Positions 1-8,430 of a DNA stretch of 64,000 nt are shown here, in pieces. This DNA is from Caldifarciminota bacterium UBA1063 (GTDB lineage Bacteria; Hydrothermota; Hydrothermia; UBA1063), in NCBI GenBank assembly GCA_002316275.1, contig DCDE01000009.1, positions 42,811 through 106,810 on the forward strand. The letters are read 5' to 3'. The notes under the pieces were generated by a model. That model was not told the origin of the DNA. It ran no database searches and saw only the letters and a program-made list of their open reading frames with translations. Within the stretch, counting starts at the first letter, position 1. Every line of letters starts with the position of its first letter. The translations under genes and the position numbers were made by a program.

Positions 1-6
1 AGAAGA

Positions 7-798
7 ATGGTAAGAAAAATTCAGAATAGGGAACTCGATGTTGAAGAATTAATAGAGTTTTTTGAAAAAGCAAGGACTGAAAAGGTACTTTCTGACACTG
101 TTACAGAGATTATACAGCAAATCCTTGAAGTGAGTGATAGAGAGGTGGAAGAGATCATGGTTCCCCGAATTGATATGGTTGTGATAAATGGTGATGCGAC
201 GCTTAATGAAGCGGTTAGGATTTACAAAAAGAGAGGGTTTTCGAAAATTCCCGTCGTAAGAGAACGTACCGATAATGTCATAGGAATTTTGTATATAAAG
301 GAACTTTTGAAACACCTGGATGAGCTCCATAGTTTGAAAGCACAAGATCTGGCAAAGCCTGCCCACTACATACCCTATTCCAAGAAAGTACTTGATACTC
401 TCAAAGAAATGCAGATGAAGAGGATTTCAATTGCAATTGTTGTGGATGAATTTGGCTCTGTTTCGGGGCTTGTAACCCTCGAGGATATCCTCGAAGAGAT
501 TGTGGGAGAAATATATGAGGAATTCGATAAAGAAGAGGTTCTTGTAAGAGAGCTGGAAGATGGGTCGTTTATTGTAAACGCTAAAATTGACCTGTATGAA
601 GCTTCAGAGAAGTTTGGGGTAGAACTCGAAAGTGAAGAGGTGAATACACTTGGGGGATATATTATTGAAAATCTAGAAAGGGTTCCAGAAGCTGGTGAGA
701 AGTTTACTATAGGTCCAATTGAAGTTGAAGTTCTTGATGCAACTCAACAGAGAATCAAGGAGCTAAAGGTAAGAATTATCAAAAAAACCGAAGAATAG
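7..798 (+). CDS. CorC/HlyC-type CBS-pair protein, possibly 5'-truncated
   Basis: Family of CorC/hemolysin C-like proteins, linked to Mg2+/Co2+ efflux or membrane transport regulation. Visible order: an N-terminal helical linker (1-45), 'EIMVPRIDM' opening the CBS pair (about 47-170, with 'AIVVDEFGSVSGLVTLEDILEE' style second CBS end), then a CorC_HlyC transporter-associated domain (about 185-260, 'NTLGGYI'). No membrane segments are visible. The reading frame stays open to the window edge and no ribosome site can be seen, so this may be either a complete soluble CorC (about 290 residues usual) or the cytoplasmic tail of a DUF21-CBS membrane protein whose N-terminus lies outside. It runs directly into purS. 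Confidence 0.85.
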   Translation: MVRKIQNRELDVEELIEFFEKARTEKVLSDTVTEIIQQILEVSDREVEEIMVPRIDMVVINGDATLNEAVRIYKKRGFSKIPVVRERTDNVIGILYIKELLKHLDELHSLKAQDLAKPAHYIPYSKKVLDTLKEMQMKRISIAIVVDEFGSVSGLVTLEDILEEIVGEIYEEFDKEEVLVRELEDGSFIVNAKIDLYEASEKFGVELESEEVNTLGGYIIENLERVPEAGEKFTIGPIEVEVLDATQQRIKELKVRIIKKTEE

Positions 799-806
799 GA
801 GGATCG

Positions 807-1061
807 GTGGCAAAATACAGAGTGAGTGTAATAGTAAGAATGAGGGAGGATTTGCCTGAACCCCAGGGGATTGCATTGGAGAAGGTCCTCAAGAGGATGG
901 GGTACAAAGAAATAAGTGATATCAGAGTTGGTAAAATACTTGAAATGAATGTGGAGGGGGACAACAAAGAAAAAGTGGTTGAGACAATTACCAACCTCTC
1001 AAATGATCTTTTTTCCAATCCTGTAATTGAAAACTTTGAGTTAAAGGTTATGGAACTATGA
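807..1061 (+). CDS. purS: Phosphoribosylformylglycinamidine synthase subunit PurS
   Basis: Small structural subunit of the three-part FGAM synthase (PurS-PurQ-PurL) that converts FGAR, ATP and glutamine to FGAM in purine synthesis. 84 residues, the usual PurS length, with the family pattern 'YRVSVIVRMREDLPEPQG' and 'VGKILEM'. It starts with GTG; a strong AGGAGGA ribosome site at 797-803 fixes this start. Its stop overlaps the purQ start (ATGA). Homologue identification is firm because purQ and purL follow immediately. Confidence 0.93.
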   Translation: MAKYRVSVIVRMREDLPEPQGIALEKVLKRMGYKEISDIRVGKILEMNVEGDNKEKVVETITNLSNDLFSNPVIENFELKVMEL

Positions 1062-1732
1062 AAGTAGGTGTTGTGATCTTCCCGGGTACAAACTGTGATA
1101 GCGAAACATATTATGCACTTAAGGAACTTGTGGGCTTTGACACGGGCTTTGTCTGGCATGAAGAGGTGGATATAAGAAAATATTCCCTGATAATCCTACC
1201 CGGTGGTTTCTCCTACGGAGATTATTTAAGGCCTGGTGCTCTAGCGAAGGTTTCTCCTGTAGTGGAGAGCCTTTACGAATATGTCGAAAAGGAGCGCGGT
1301 ATTGTAGTTGGTATATGTAATGGTTTTCAGATATTAACAGAGTCGCGGCTTTTAAAAGGTGGGCTAATAAGGAATAGTGGCTTGAAATTTATCTGCAAGA
1401 CTGTGCCTCTCAGGGTGGTGAACAATAACTTACCTTTTACCAGAAAATTTAGCAAGGGTGAAGTTATAAAACTTACCATAGCCCATATGGATGGCAGGTA
1501 TGTGGCTCCCCCGCAGGAGCTTGAGGAGCTAAATAGGGATGGGCTTGTATTTCTAGAATATGACAAGGAAAATCCGAATGGTTCAATTTTAAATATTGCG
1601 GGGATTACAAATGAAAGAAGAAATGTTTTTGGTCTCATGCCTCATCCTGAGAGAAATGTCGAAAAAATACATGGTACGAGGGATGGCCTCAAGTTTTTCC
1701 AGTCGCTGAAGGAGTTTTATTATTATGGATAA
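1058..1732 (+). CDS. purQ: FGAM synthase glutaminase subunit PurQ
   Basis: Class I glutamine amidotransferase that hydrolyses glutamine and channels ammonia to PurL. 224 residues, normal for PurQ. The nucleophile is Cys87 in 'GICNGFQ', and the catalytic His/Glu lie in 'MPHPERN' near the C-terminus; the oxyanion strand 'LPGGFSYGDYLRPG' is present. Its start overlaps the purS stop by four bases and its end overlaps purL by eight bases, so the three subunits are translationally coupled. Confidence 0.95.
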   Translation: MKVGVVIFPGTNCDSETYYALKELVGFDTGFVWHEEVDIRKYSLIILPGGFSYGDYLRPGALAKVSPVVESLYEYVEKERGIVVGICNGFQILTESRLLKGGLIRNSGLKFICKTVPLRVVNNNLPFTRKFSKGEVIKLTIAHMDGRYVAPPQELEELNRDGLVFLEYDKENPNGSILNIAGITNERRNVFGLMPHPERNVEKIHGTRDGLKFFQSLKEFYYYG

Positions 1733-3920
1733 AGAAGTGGTAAAAAGACACGGTTTCACCGATGACGAATACAATAAAATTTTAGAAATTTTAGGTAGAG
1801 AGCCAAATCTTTTGGAGCTGGGTATCTTTTCTACGCAGTGGTCTGAGCACTGTAGCTATAAATCATCAAAGAAACTTTTAAAAGAGCTTCCAAATGAAGG
1901 GAAGAATGTATTGCAGGGTCCTGGAGAAAATGCGGGGGTAGTTGCGCTTAAGAATGGATACATTCTTGCATTTAAAGTGGAAAGCCACAATCATCCTTCA
2001 GCTGTGGAGCCATTTCATGGGGCTGCAACTGGTATAGGGGGGATCGTTAGGGACATTTTATCTATGGGTGTAAGGCCTATTGCTCTTATGGATTCTTTGA
2101 GATTTGGTGAACTTAGAGATCCTCATGTAGTGCACCTTTTTGATGGGGTTGTGAGCGGGATTTCTTTTTACGGAAACTGTATTGGGGTTCCATGCATCGG
2201 AGGAGAGGTTTATTTTGATGAGCCTTATGGAGAGAACTGTCTTGTGAATGTGTGTTGTGCGGGCATTGGGAGAGAGGGGGATTTGAAAACGGGGATTGCA
2301 AAAGGGAAGGGGAATAAGCTAATCCTCGTCGGATCGAAGACGGGAAGAGAAGGTATCCACGGTGCTACCTTTGCTTCAGATGCTTTAGAGGGTTCAAAGC
2401 AGGAAAAGAGGCCCAGTGTACAAATCGGAGACCCATTCTATGAAAAACTCTTAATTGAGGCAATTCTTGAGGTTAGAAAATTCAAAGAACTAATTGGTAT
2501 GCAAGATCTTGGTGCTGGTGGCCTGTCCACCACTCCCGCCGAGATGGCAGAGAGGGGTGGGGTTGGTATAGAAATTGATATTGGTAAGATTCCAGTAAAA
2601 TCAATAGAGATGACTCCTTATGAGATTATGCTTTCTGAAACCCAAGAGAGGGCATTACTCTGCGTTAAGGATGGCAGTGAGAAGAAGTTTATTGATCTGT
2701 TCAAAAAGTGGGGTCTTGAGGCTGAGGTGATAGGCAAGGTAATAGAGAAAAGAGTTTTTAGAGTTGTTAAAGGAATGGATATGCTTGCAGAAATCCCTGT
2801 AGAGGGCCTTGTTAATGGAGTTCCACAAAAGGTTATGGGATCAAGAGAGCCAGCTTACATAAGTAAACTTAGGACCCTTCAAATCAAGGAGTCGAATAGA
2901 GAAGACCTTAATACATCTTTCAAAAGGATACTTGCCTCTCCTAATATTGCATCCAAAAAGTGGGTTTATGAACAGTATGACTACACCGTTAGAGGTGATA
3001 CAGTGTTTGTACCTGGTTTTAGTGACGCTGCAATTTTAAGGATAAAAGGGGAAGATTTTGGGGTTGCAATGACCATCGATGGGAACGGAAGGTTATGTTA
3101 CCTCAACCCTTATGAGGGAGGTAAGATAGCGGTTGCTGAAGCGGCAAGGAACCTTGTCGCTGTCGGAGCCGACCCCATTGCCGTTACGGATGGTCTGAAT
3201 TTTGGTAATCCAGAGATTCCGGAAGTCTATTGGTCTTTCGAAAAAGTAATTGAAGGAATCTCAGAGTCTGCGAGAGGCCTTGATATACCAGTTATCTCTG
3301 GTAACGTGAGTTTTTATAATGAAACGGAGACGCTGAGAATTTTTCCGACCCCTATTATAGGAATGGTAGGTATCATAGACCCACTGGAGTATGCAGTAGA
3401 TATGACAGTAAAGATGCCAGGAGACTATATTAATTTAGTAGGCAAACTTGAGGGTAACGTTGGTGGAAGCGAGTACTTAAAGGTCCTTTACGGCTTAGTG
3501 GGTGGTGAGGTAGATGTTCTTGACCTTGACTTTGAGAAGAAGCTTCAACAAGTTGTTCTTAAGCTCATCAAGTCAAAGCTTATAAAAAGCGCTCATGATG
3601 TTTCGGAAGGAGGATTACTTACTGCAATTTTTGAGAAATTTTTGCTTGCTGAAAGACTCGGAGTTCTTATAGAGATTGATGTATGTTCAGAAAGATTCCT
3701 CTTTGGAGAATGGCAGTCGAGATTTGTTGTCTCTTACGGCGTAGCGGAAAGGCCGCAGGTTATTGAAATCCTCAAAAAAGAAGGGGTTCCATATATTGAA
3801 CTGGGATTATGTACAAGCGGGCGGGAATTCATTTTGAATACTAATAATAAATCGTTTGAATGGGACCTTCGTGAACTCAGGGCTATTTATAATGGAGCCA
3901 TTGAATCCCTTGTTTCTTGA
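1725..3920 (+). CDS. purL: FGAM synthase large subunit PurL (small, three-subunit type)
   Basis: ATP-dependent synthetase subunit of FGAM synthase. 731 residues match the short PurL that needs separate PurS and PurQ, rather than the roughly 1300-residue fused enzyme. Signatures seen: 'STQWSEHCSYKSSK' near the N-terminus, 'ESHNHPSAVEPFHGAATG' (ATP/Mg binding), 'MQDLGAGGL', and the second AIRS-like half with 'DGLNFGNPE' and 'AHDVSEGGL'. It overlaps purQ by eight bases and is followed one base after its stop by an ATG for purF. Confidence 0.95.
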   Translation: MDKEVVKRHGFTDDEYNKILEILGREPNLLELGIFSTQWSEHCSYKSSKKLLKELPNEGKNVLQGPGENAGVVALKNGYILAFKVESHNHPSAVEPFHGAATGIGGIVRDILSMGVRPIALMDSLRFGELRDPHVVHLFDGVVSGISFYGNCIGVPCIGGEVYFDEPYGENCLVNVCCAGIGREGDLKTGIAKGKGNKLILVGSKTGREGIHGATFASDALEGSKQEKRPSVQIGDPFYEKLLIEAILEVRKFKELIGMQDLGAGGLSTTPAEMAERGGVGIEIDIGKIPVKSIEMTPYEIMLSETQERALLCVKDGSEKKFIDLFKKWGLEAEVIGKVIEKRVFRVVKGMDMLAEIPVEGLVNGVPQKVMGSREPAYISKLRTLQIKESNREDLNTSFKRILASPNIASKKWVYEQYDYTVRGDTVFVPGFSDAAILRIKGEDFGVAMTIDGNGRLCYLNPYEGGKIAVAEAARNLVAVGADPIAVTDGLNFGNPEIPEVYWSFEKVIEGISESARGLDIPVISGNVSFYNETETLRIFPTPIIGMVGIIDPLEYAVDMTVKMPGDYINLVGKLEGNVGGSEYLKVLYGLVGGEVDVLDLDFEKKLQQVVLKLIKSKLIKSAHDVSEGGLLTAIFEKFLLAERLGVLIEIDVCSERFLFGEWQSRFVVSYGVAERPQVIEILKKEGVPYIELGLCTSGREFILNTNNKSFEWDLRELRAIYNGAIESLVS

Positions 3921-3921
3921 A

Positions 3922-5331
3922 ATGAGAGAGTTTTGTGGTATAGTAGGGGCAGTTAGTAAAAAGGGTAAAGATGTATCTGAACTTCTTTACAAGTCCCTTT
4001 TTACACTCCAACATCGGGGTCAGGAATCAGCTGGGATTGTTACTTTTGGTGAATCTGGATTTAATACCCACAGAGGGTTCGGACAGGTTAAAGATGTGTT
4101 CTCGAAGGATATATTAAAAGAATTGACAGGGCACATAGGTATTGGCCACACTAGATATTCAACCTTTGGTGATTACAGGAATGTTAATAATATTCAGCCT
4201 CTTTTCGTTTCCTCAAGGGAAGGTTTTATGGCGGTTGCGCACAATGGTACTCTCACCAATTATGATGAGTTAAGGGCTGAACTTGAAGAGAACGGCTATG
4301 TTTTCCATTCTTCAACAGATTCTGAGATTTTCCTTTACTTGTTTTTAATTAGTGAAGGTAATAATCCAGAGGAGAAATTTAAAGAGATAATGAAGAAGGT
4401 TAAAGGTGCATACTCTCTTCTTTTTCTTATCAATGATAGGCTATACTTTCTGAGGGACCCATGGGGGTTTAGGCCGCTGGTTTTTGGGGAAAGTGAAGAT
4501 TATTTTGTGGTGGCTTCTGAGACTGCCGCTCTGAAACAGGCTGGAATAAATGTTTATGAGGAGGTTCAGCCAGGTGATGTAGGCATTTACGAGGGGCATA
4601 ACTTGAAAATTTTTAACGTTGGCAAGGTATTGAAGAAAGAGCAGTGTGTTTTTGAACTTATATATTTTTCCAGGCCTGACTCCATAATCTTCGGAGAAAA
4701 TGTTTATAGATTTCGGAAAGAGTGTGGGGAAAGGTTAGCCATGCGCGAAAAACGGGAAATTGACATCGTAATGCCTGTTCCTGATTCGGGGATTCCTGCG
4801 AGTGTGGGATATTCTAAAGCTCTCGGTAAACCTTTGGAATTCGGACTTATGAGGAGTCATTTTACTGGTAGGAGCTTCATTGAGCCTTCAGAGAGGGATA
4901 AAAAAGTGAGGATGAAGCTAATTCCTATACAAGAAGCACTGTATGGCATGCGTATTGCTCTTATAGATGACTCACTGGTCAGAGGCACGACTTCGAGAGA
5001 AATTGTGAAACTTCTCAGAGAAAATGGTGCAAAGGAAGTCCATTTGCGTTTTGCCTCACCACCTATTGTCGCGCCATGTTTCTTTGGTATTGATATTCCT
5101 ACTGTTGAAGAACTAATGGCATCTTCTGTGAAATTGAGGGACTTGGAAGAGGTGTTGGATGCTGACTCTGTGCAGTATTTACCTCTGAAGGTCTTGAAAG
5201 ATATATTAGGGCAAAGAAGTGAAGAGTTCTGTTTTTCTTGCTTTTCCGGATTGTATAATCCTGAAACTGTAGGAGAAGGTATTTTAAGTAGGTTTAAAGG
5301 ATATCACCCGAGGATCTTAGACGAAGTGTAA
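3922..5331 (+). CDS. purF: Amidophosphoribosyltransferase PurF, [4Fe-4S] class
   Basis: First committed enzyme of purine synthesis: PRPP plus glutamine to phosphoribosylamine. N-terminal Ntn glutaminase exposes Cys in 'CGIVGAV' after propeptide removal; the PRPP loop is 'ALIDDSLVRGTTS'. Cysteines expected of the Bacillus-type iron-sulfur enzyme are present: 'QCVFELIYFSRPDS', 'APCFFG' and 'CFSCFSG' near the C-terminus. I chose the ATG one base after purL, giving a four-residue propeptide (MREF) and 469 residues. An in-frame ATG at 3892, inside purL, has AGGG nine bases upstream and would give a 14-residue propeptide; it cannot be excluded. Confidence 0.93.
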   Translation: MREFCGIVGAVSKKGKDVSELLYKSLFTLQHRGQESAGIVTFGESGFNTHRGFGQVKDVFSKDILKELTGHIGIGHTRYSTFGDYRNVNNIQPLFVSSREGFMAVAHNGTLTNYDELRAELEENGYVFHSSTDSEIFLYLFLISEGNNPEEKFKEIMKKVKGAYSLLFLINDRLYFLRDPWGFRPLVFGESEDYFVVASETAALKQAGINVYEEVQPGDVGIYEGHNLKIFNVGKVLKKEQCVFELIYFSRPDSIIFGENVYRFRKECGERLAMREKREIDIVMPVPDSGIPASVGYSKALGKPLEFGLMRSHFTGRSFIEPSERDKKVRMKLIPIQEALYGMRIALIDDSLVRGTTSREIVKLLRENGAKEVHLRFASPPIVAPCFFGIDIPTVEELMASSVKLRDLEEVLDADSVQYLPLKVLKDILGQRSEEFCFSCFSGLYNPETVGEGILSRFKGYHPRILDEV

Positions 5332-5333
5332 CA

Positions 5334-5350
5334 GGATAGCAATGCTATTC
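5334..5350 (+). other. Small stem-loop just after purF
   Basis: GGATAGC-AAT-GCTATTC forms a 7-bp stem (one G-U) with a three-base loop three bases after the purF stop codon. The following bases (ATAAATTTG) are not a T-run, so it is not a canonical intrinsic terminator. It may act as a weak end or a 3' protective hairpin; function is unknown. Confidence 0.4.
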
Positions 5351-5376
5351 ATAAATTTGAAAATCTGTGGTTTAGT

Positions 5377-5405
5377 TTGACTCTACGAAGGGGTTGTGAT
5401 ATATT
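5377..5405 (+). promoter_or_regulatory. Sigma70-type promoter for tRNA-Gly
   Basis: TTGACT (5377-5382), a 17-base spacer and TATATT (5400-5405). A TG one base before the -10 makes it an extended -10 element. It ends 16 bases before the mature tRNA 5' end. One of the best consensus matches in the window. Confidence 0.8.
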
Positions 5406-5421
5406 TTACCAAGTTCGCAAA

Positions 5422-5493
5422 GCGGGAGTAGTTCAGCGGTAGAACATCACCTTGCCAAGGTGAGGGTCGCGGGTTCAAGTCCCGTCTCCCGCT
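5422..5493 (+). tRNA. tRNA-Gly (anticodon GCC)
   Basis: 72-nt cloverleaf: acceptor arms GCGGGAG / CTCCCGC, D-arm GTTC...GAAC, anticodon stem TCACC / GGTGA with loop TTGCCAA (anticodon GCC, glycine), T-arm with TTCAAGT. Discriminator base T at 5493. The 3' CCA is not encoded; the gene runs straight into TTTTATTT, which may serve as its terminator. A CCA-adding enzyme is therefore needed; a nucleotidyltransferase of that family lies at 15653-16822. Confidence 0.96.
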
Positions 5494-5542
5494 TTTTATT
5501 TAATTATGGAGTTGAATTTTCATCCTTGCAGTTACTGTATTT

Positions 5543-5571
5543 TTGAATATTCTTAATTATTTCATCATAAT
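5543..5571 (+). promoter_or_regulatory. Predicted leaderless promoter of the 5578 oxidoreductase gene
   Basis: TTGAAT (5543-5548), 17-base spacer, CATAAT (5566-5571), then exactly six bases to the ATG at 5578. With usual -10 to start-site spacing, transcription would begin on or next to the A of the start codon. No Shine-Dalgarno sequence is present, which fits a leaderless mRNA. Confidence 0.7.
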
Positions 5572-5577
5572 TATTGT

Positions 5578-6552
5578 ATGTCTATCGCTCTCATTGGTGT
5601 AGGTTATTGGGGTAAAAATATACTGAGAAATCTCGTTGAGCTTGGCGTTCTGGAAAAGGTTCTGGATACATCACCCGAAAGGGTTAATGAATTAAAAAAA
5701 CAGTACCCTAAAATTGATTTTGTTCAGGCTATTGATGATATTCTCAGTGATAAAGACATAAAAGGCGTATGTGTAGCTACTCCCGCATTTACCCATTATC
5801 AAGTAGTTAAGCTCCTTCTACTTGCTGATAAGGATGTATTTGTCGAGAAGCCACTTTCACTTTCTGTTTCGGAGGCAGAGGAGCTTGTTGAACTCTCAAA
5901 ACTACACAACAGGATACTTATGGTTGGTCATATATTAAGGTATCACCCTGCGGTAGTAAAACTGAAGGAACTTATTAAGCAAGGCGATTTAGGGCAGATA
6001 TATTATATTTACTCGAACAGACTGAATATGGGCAAGCTGCGGACCGAAGAGAACATTCTGTGGAGTTTTGCACCCCACGACATTTCTGTAATCCTCTTCC
6101 TTGTTGATGAAGAACCCTTAAAAGTTGAGGCATTCGGTGGTGCATATGTGCAGAATGGGGTCTATGACGTTACGATTACGCACTTGGAGTTTAATGGCGG
6201 AGTGAAGGGACACATATTTGTGAGCTGGTTACATCCTTTCAAAGAACAGAAACTTGTCATTGTAGGTTCAAAAAATATGGCAGTTTTCGATGATTTATCT
6301 GAAGAGAAACTATTTCTCTTCCCTCATAAGATAAGGTGGGAGCAAAGTGGGCTTCCTGTTGCAGAGAAAGCAGAAAGAATTGTGGTCCCCACTGAAAAGA
6401 AAGAACCATTAAAAGAGGAATTAATGCATTTTTTAGAGTGCATTGAAACTCGTAAAACACCGTATACTGATGCTCAGGAAGGTGTTCGGGTTCTGCGTGT
6501 ACTGGAAAAGGCTCAAGAATCGTTGATTTCAGGAGGAAAAAAATATGAATAG
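5578..6552 (+). CDS. Gfo/Idh/MocA-family oxidoreductase (sugar nucleotide dehydrogenase, WbpB/WlbA-like role likely)
   Basis: NAD(P)-dependent sugar oxidoreductase. The Rossmann motif 'ALIGVGYWGKN' starts at residue 4, followed by 'VATPAFTHY' and the family Lys-Pro 'VFVEKPLSLS', and the C-terminal Gfo/Idh domain. 324 residues is typical. The next gene, overlapping by eight bases, is a very close match to the N-acetyltransferase of the UDP-2,3-diacetamido-uronic acid pathway, so this enzyme probably oxidises C3 of UDP-GlcNAcA. The matching aminotransferase and UDP-GlcNAc dehydrogenase are not in the window. The start codon directly follows a promoter-like -10 box and lacks a ribosome site. Confidence 0.82.
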   Translation: MSIALIGVGYWGKNILRNLVELGVLEKVLDTSPERVNELKKQYPKIDFVQAIDDILSDKDIKGVCVATPAFTHYQVVKLLLLADKDVFVEKPLSLSVSEAEELVELSKLHNRILMVGHILRYHPAVVKLKELIKQGDLGQIYYIYSNRLNMGKLRTEENILWSFAPHDISVILFLVDEEPLKVEAFGGAYVQNGVYDVTITHLEFNGGVKGHIFVSWLHPFKEQKLVIVGSKNMAVFDDLSEEKLFLFPHKIRWEQSGLPVAEKAERIVVPTEKKEPLKEELMHFLECIETRKTPYTDAQEGVRVLRVLEKAQESLISGGKKYE

Positions 6553-7141
6553 CAAGGAGAAGAGGTATTTTGTCCACCCTTCAAGTTATATTGATGAAAA
6601 TGTGGAAATAGGTGATGATACGAAGATATGGCATTTCTGCCACGTGATGAGAAATACAAAGATCGGAGAGAAGTGCGTATTAGGTCAAAATGTAATGGCG
6701 GGCCCGAATGTATCAATAGGAAATAGGGTTAAAATCCAAAATAATGTTAGTGTCTACGAGGGAGTGAAGCTTGAAGATGATGTGTTCTGTGGGCCATCGA
6801 TGGTTTTTACTAATGTAATTAATCCGAGGTCGTTCATTGAGAGAAAACATGAGTTTAAGGAGACTCTTGTGAAAAGAGGGGCTACAATTGGTGCAAATGC
6901 TACGATTGTGTGTGGAGTTACCATAGGTAGATATGCTCTAGTAGCGGCAGGTTCTGTAGTAACGAAGGATGTCCCTGACTATGGTCTGGTAATGGGTGTC
7001 CCTGCGCGTAGAGTAGGTTGGGTGTGCAAATGCGGAAGTACCCTCAAAGTGAAAAGGGATGAGAACTTTGTATGCCAAGCATGCAGCAGTGAGTATTTGG
7101 AGAAGGGGAACAGTTTAATACCTATAGTTGAAAGGGTTTGA
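6545..7141 (+). CDS. wbpD: UDP-2-acetamido-3-amino-uronate N-acetyltransferase (WbpD/WlbB family)
   Basis: Left-handed beta-helix (hexapeptide repeat) acetyltransferase, 198 residues. The repeats run from about 18 to 150, with diagnostic stretches 'IWHFCHVMRN', 'KIQNNVSVYEGV', 'FCGPSMVFTNVINPRS' and 'GANATIVCG'. The enzyme class acetylates the 3-amino group of UDP-GlcNAc3NA for O-antigen or other surface glycans. Unusual: a C-terminal extension with two CxC/CxxC pairs ('CKCGSTLKV', 'CQACSSEY') that looks like a zinc ribbon. A good AGGAGG site precedes the ATG inside the end of the oxidoreductase gene. Confidence 0.85.
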   Translation: MNSKEKRYFVHPSSYIDENVEIGDDTKIWHFCHVMRNTKIGEKCVLGQNVMAGPNVSIGNRVKIQNNVSVYEGVKLEDDVFCGPSMVFTNVINPRSFIERKHEFKETLVKRGATIGANATIVCGVTIGRYALVAAGSVVTKDVPDYGLVMGVPARRVGWVCKCGSTLKVKRDENFVCQACSSEYLEKGNSLIPIVERV

Positions 7142-7166
7142 AGGATTGGAATTGTGAGAGTATAAT
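7138..7166 (+). promoter_or_regulatory. Promoter of the TPR protein gene
   Basis: TTGAAG (7138-7143) overlapping the end of the acetyltransferase gene, 17-base spacer, TATAAT (7161-7166). Leader of roughly 25 bases containing AGGAGG before the ATG at 7198. Confidence 0.72.
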
Positions 7167-7197
7167 ATTTTATCATAGTAAAAGGAGGAATCGGAGA

Positions 7198-8430
7198 ATG
7201 AAGAAATGGATTGGTATTGTGGTAATCTTATTTGGTATTTCAATGGCTCAGGAACCTGAACCAGTTGATTCAGCTAAAATATGGTTTTCCATTGGAGTTG
7301 ACTACTTGAATAAAAACATGTATGAAGATGCACTCAGAAATTTTAAGAGGGCACTTAAGTTTAATCCCAATTTTATACCTGCTCATCTTGATATGGCAAG
7401 GGCTTATCTTGGCATTGGAACAAACTACCTTTCAAGAGGTTTGGCTGATAGTTCTAATATTTATATTGATTCTGCGGAGGTAGTTTACAGATCAATCTCT
7501 TCTATTGACTCTACGGATTCCAGAGGATGGCAAGGCTTGGGATTCATATACAGCACGATTAAGAACGATCCTCAAAAAGCTGTTGAATTTTATAATATGG
7601 CACTTTCTCTCGATCCAGAGAATGTGGATGCCGTTTATGGATTAGCAAAGACTTACGAAAACTTAGGGGAAAAGGAGAAGGCTGATAGTGTATATAAAAC
7701 GGCAATTACTAAAAACCCTAATAGTGTGAGTATTAATTATTCTTATGGCTTATTTCTTGTGGAACTTTCAAGATTTGATGAGGCAATTCCATATCTTGAG
7801 AAAGCTTATGAAATTGGGATTGAAGATGTAGATAGGCTGAAGGAAGTTTTAAATGCAATTGTAAGGGCAAGTCTTCAAGTTGGTAAAACCAACAAGGACT
7901 ACTTTAACAAGGCAGTTCATTATTCTAACATACTTATTGAGTTAGATTCTTTAAATTTCGTATACTACATTGACAGGGGTGATGCGTATGCAGGATTGGG
8001 GCGATCTAACCAGGCTCTCAAAGATTATGACAAGTCTATAGAACTTTCCGGAGGTAACCCTGCTGCTTACATTAAAAAAGCAATGTACCTTACATATGAC
8101 TTAAAAAGGTATAACGATGCGATTTCCGTACTCCAGAACTTATTAGAATCAGAAAATTTAAGCGATTATTATAGAGCTCTCGGCAATTTCCTTCTTGGTG
8201 ATTGTTATTTTAACGTTGGAAATGCGAACTATCAGGCTGCTAAAGCCCGTAGCAATAGAGATGGTGCCGGAGATGCTGTTAGGTATTATGAAAGGGCAAA
8301 GGAGGCATATAACACTGCGCTCAGGTATGCAGACGCTTCACTAAGGGATCAAATTGCCAGGAGATTAGACCTTGCTGAAAGTAATAGATCCAAAGCCTTT
8401 GGGGTGTGGAAAGGCATTGAGCCATGGTGA
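7198..8430 (+). CDS. Exported TPR-repeat protein
   Basis: 410 residues. An N-terminal signal peptide is visible (MKK, hydrophobic core 'WIGIVVILFGISMA', likely cut before QEPEP). The rest is a run of tetratricopeptide repeats, for example 'MYEDALRNFKRALKFNPNF', 'AVEFYNMALSLDPENVDAVYG' and 'QALKDYDKSIELSG', so it is a periplasmic or envelope scaffold of unknown partner. I start it at 7198 because AGGAGG lies just upstream and the signal peptide begins there; a longer frame from 7138 has no support. Its 3' end overlaps the next gene. Confidence 0.85.
   Translation: MKKWIGIVVILFGISMAQEPEPVDSAKIWFSIGVDYLNKNMYEDALRNFKRALKFNPNFIPAHLDMARAYLGIGTNYLSRGLADSSNIYIDSAEVVYRSISSIDSTDSRGWQGLGFIYSTIKNDPQKAVEFYNMALSLDPENVDAVYGLAKTYENLGEKEKADSVYKTAITKNPNSVSINYSYGLFLVELSRFDEAIPYLEKAYEIGIEDVDRLKEVLNAIVRASLQVGKTNKDYFNKAVHYSNILIELDSLNFVYYIDRGDAYAGLGRSNQALKDYDKSIELSGGNPAAYIKKAMYLTYDLKRYNDAISVLQNLLESENLSDYYRALGNFLLGDCYFNVGNANYQAAKARSNRDGAGDAVRYYERAKEAYNTALRYADASLRDQIARRLDLAESNRSKAFGVWKGIEPW

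Noticed and set aside
5486..5500. Intrinsic terminator formed by the tRNA-Gly acceptor arm and following T-run
   Set aside because: The T-run is plausible as an end signal, but the stem is the tRNA itself; I did not list a separate terminator.
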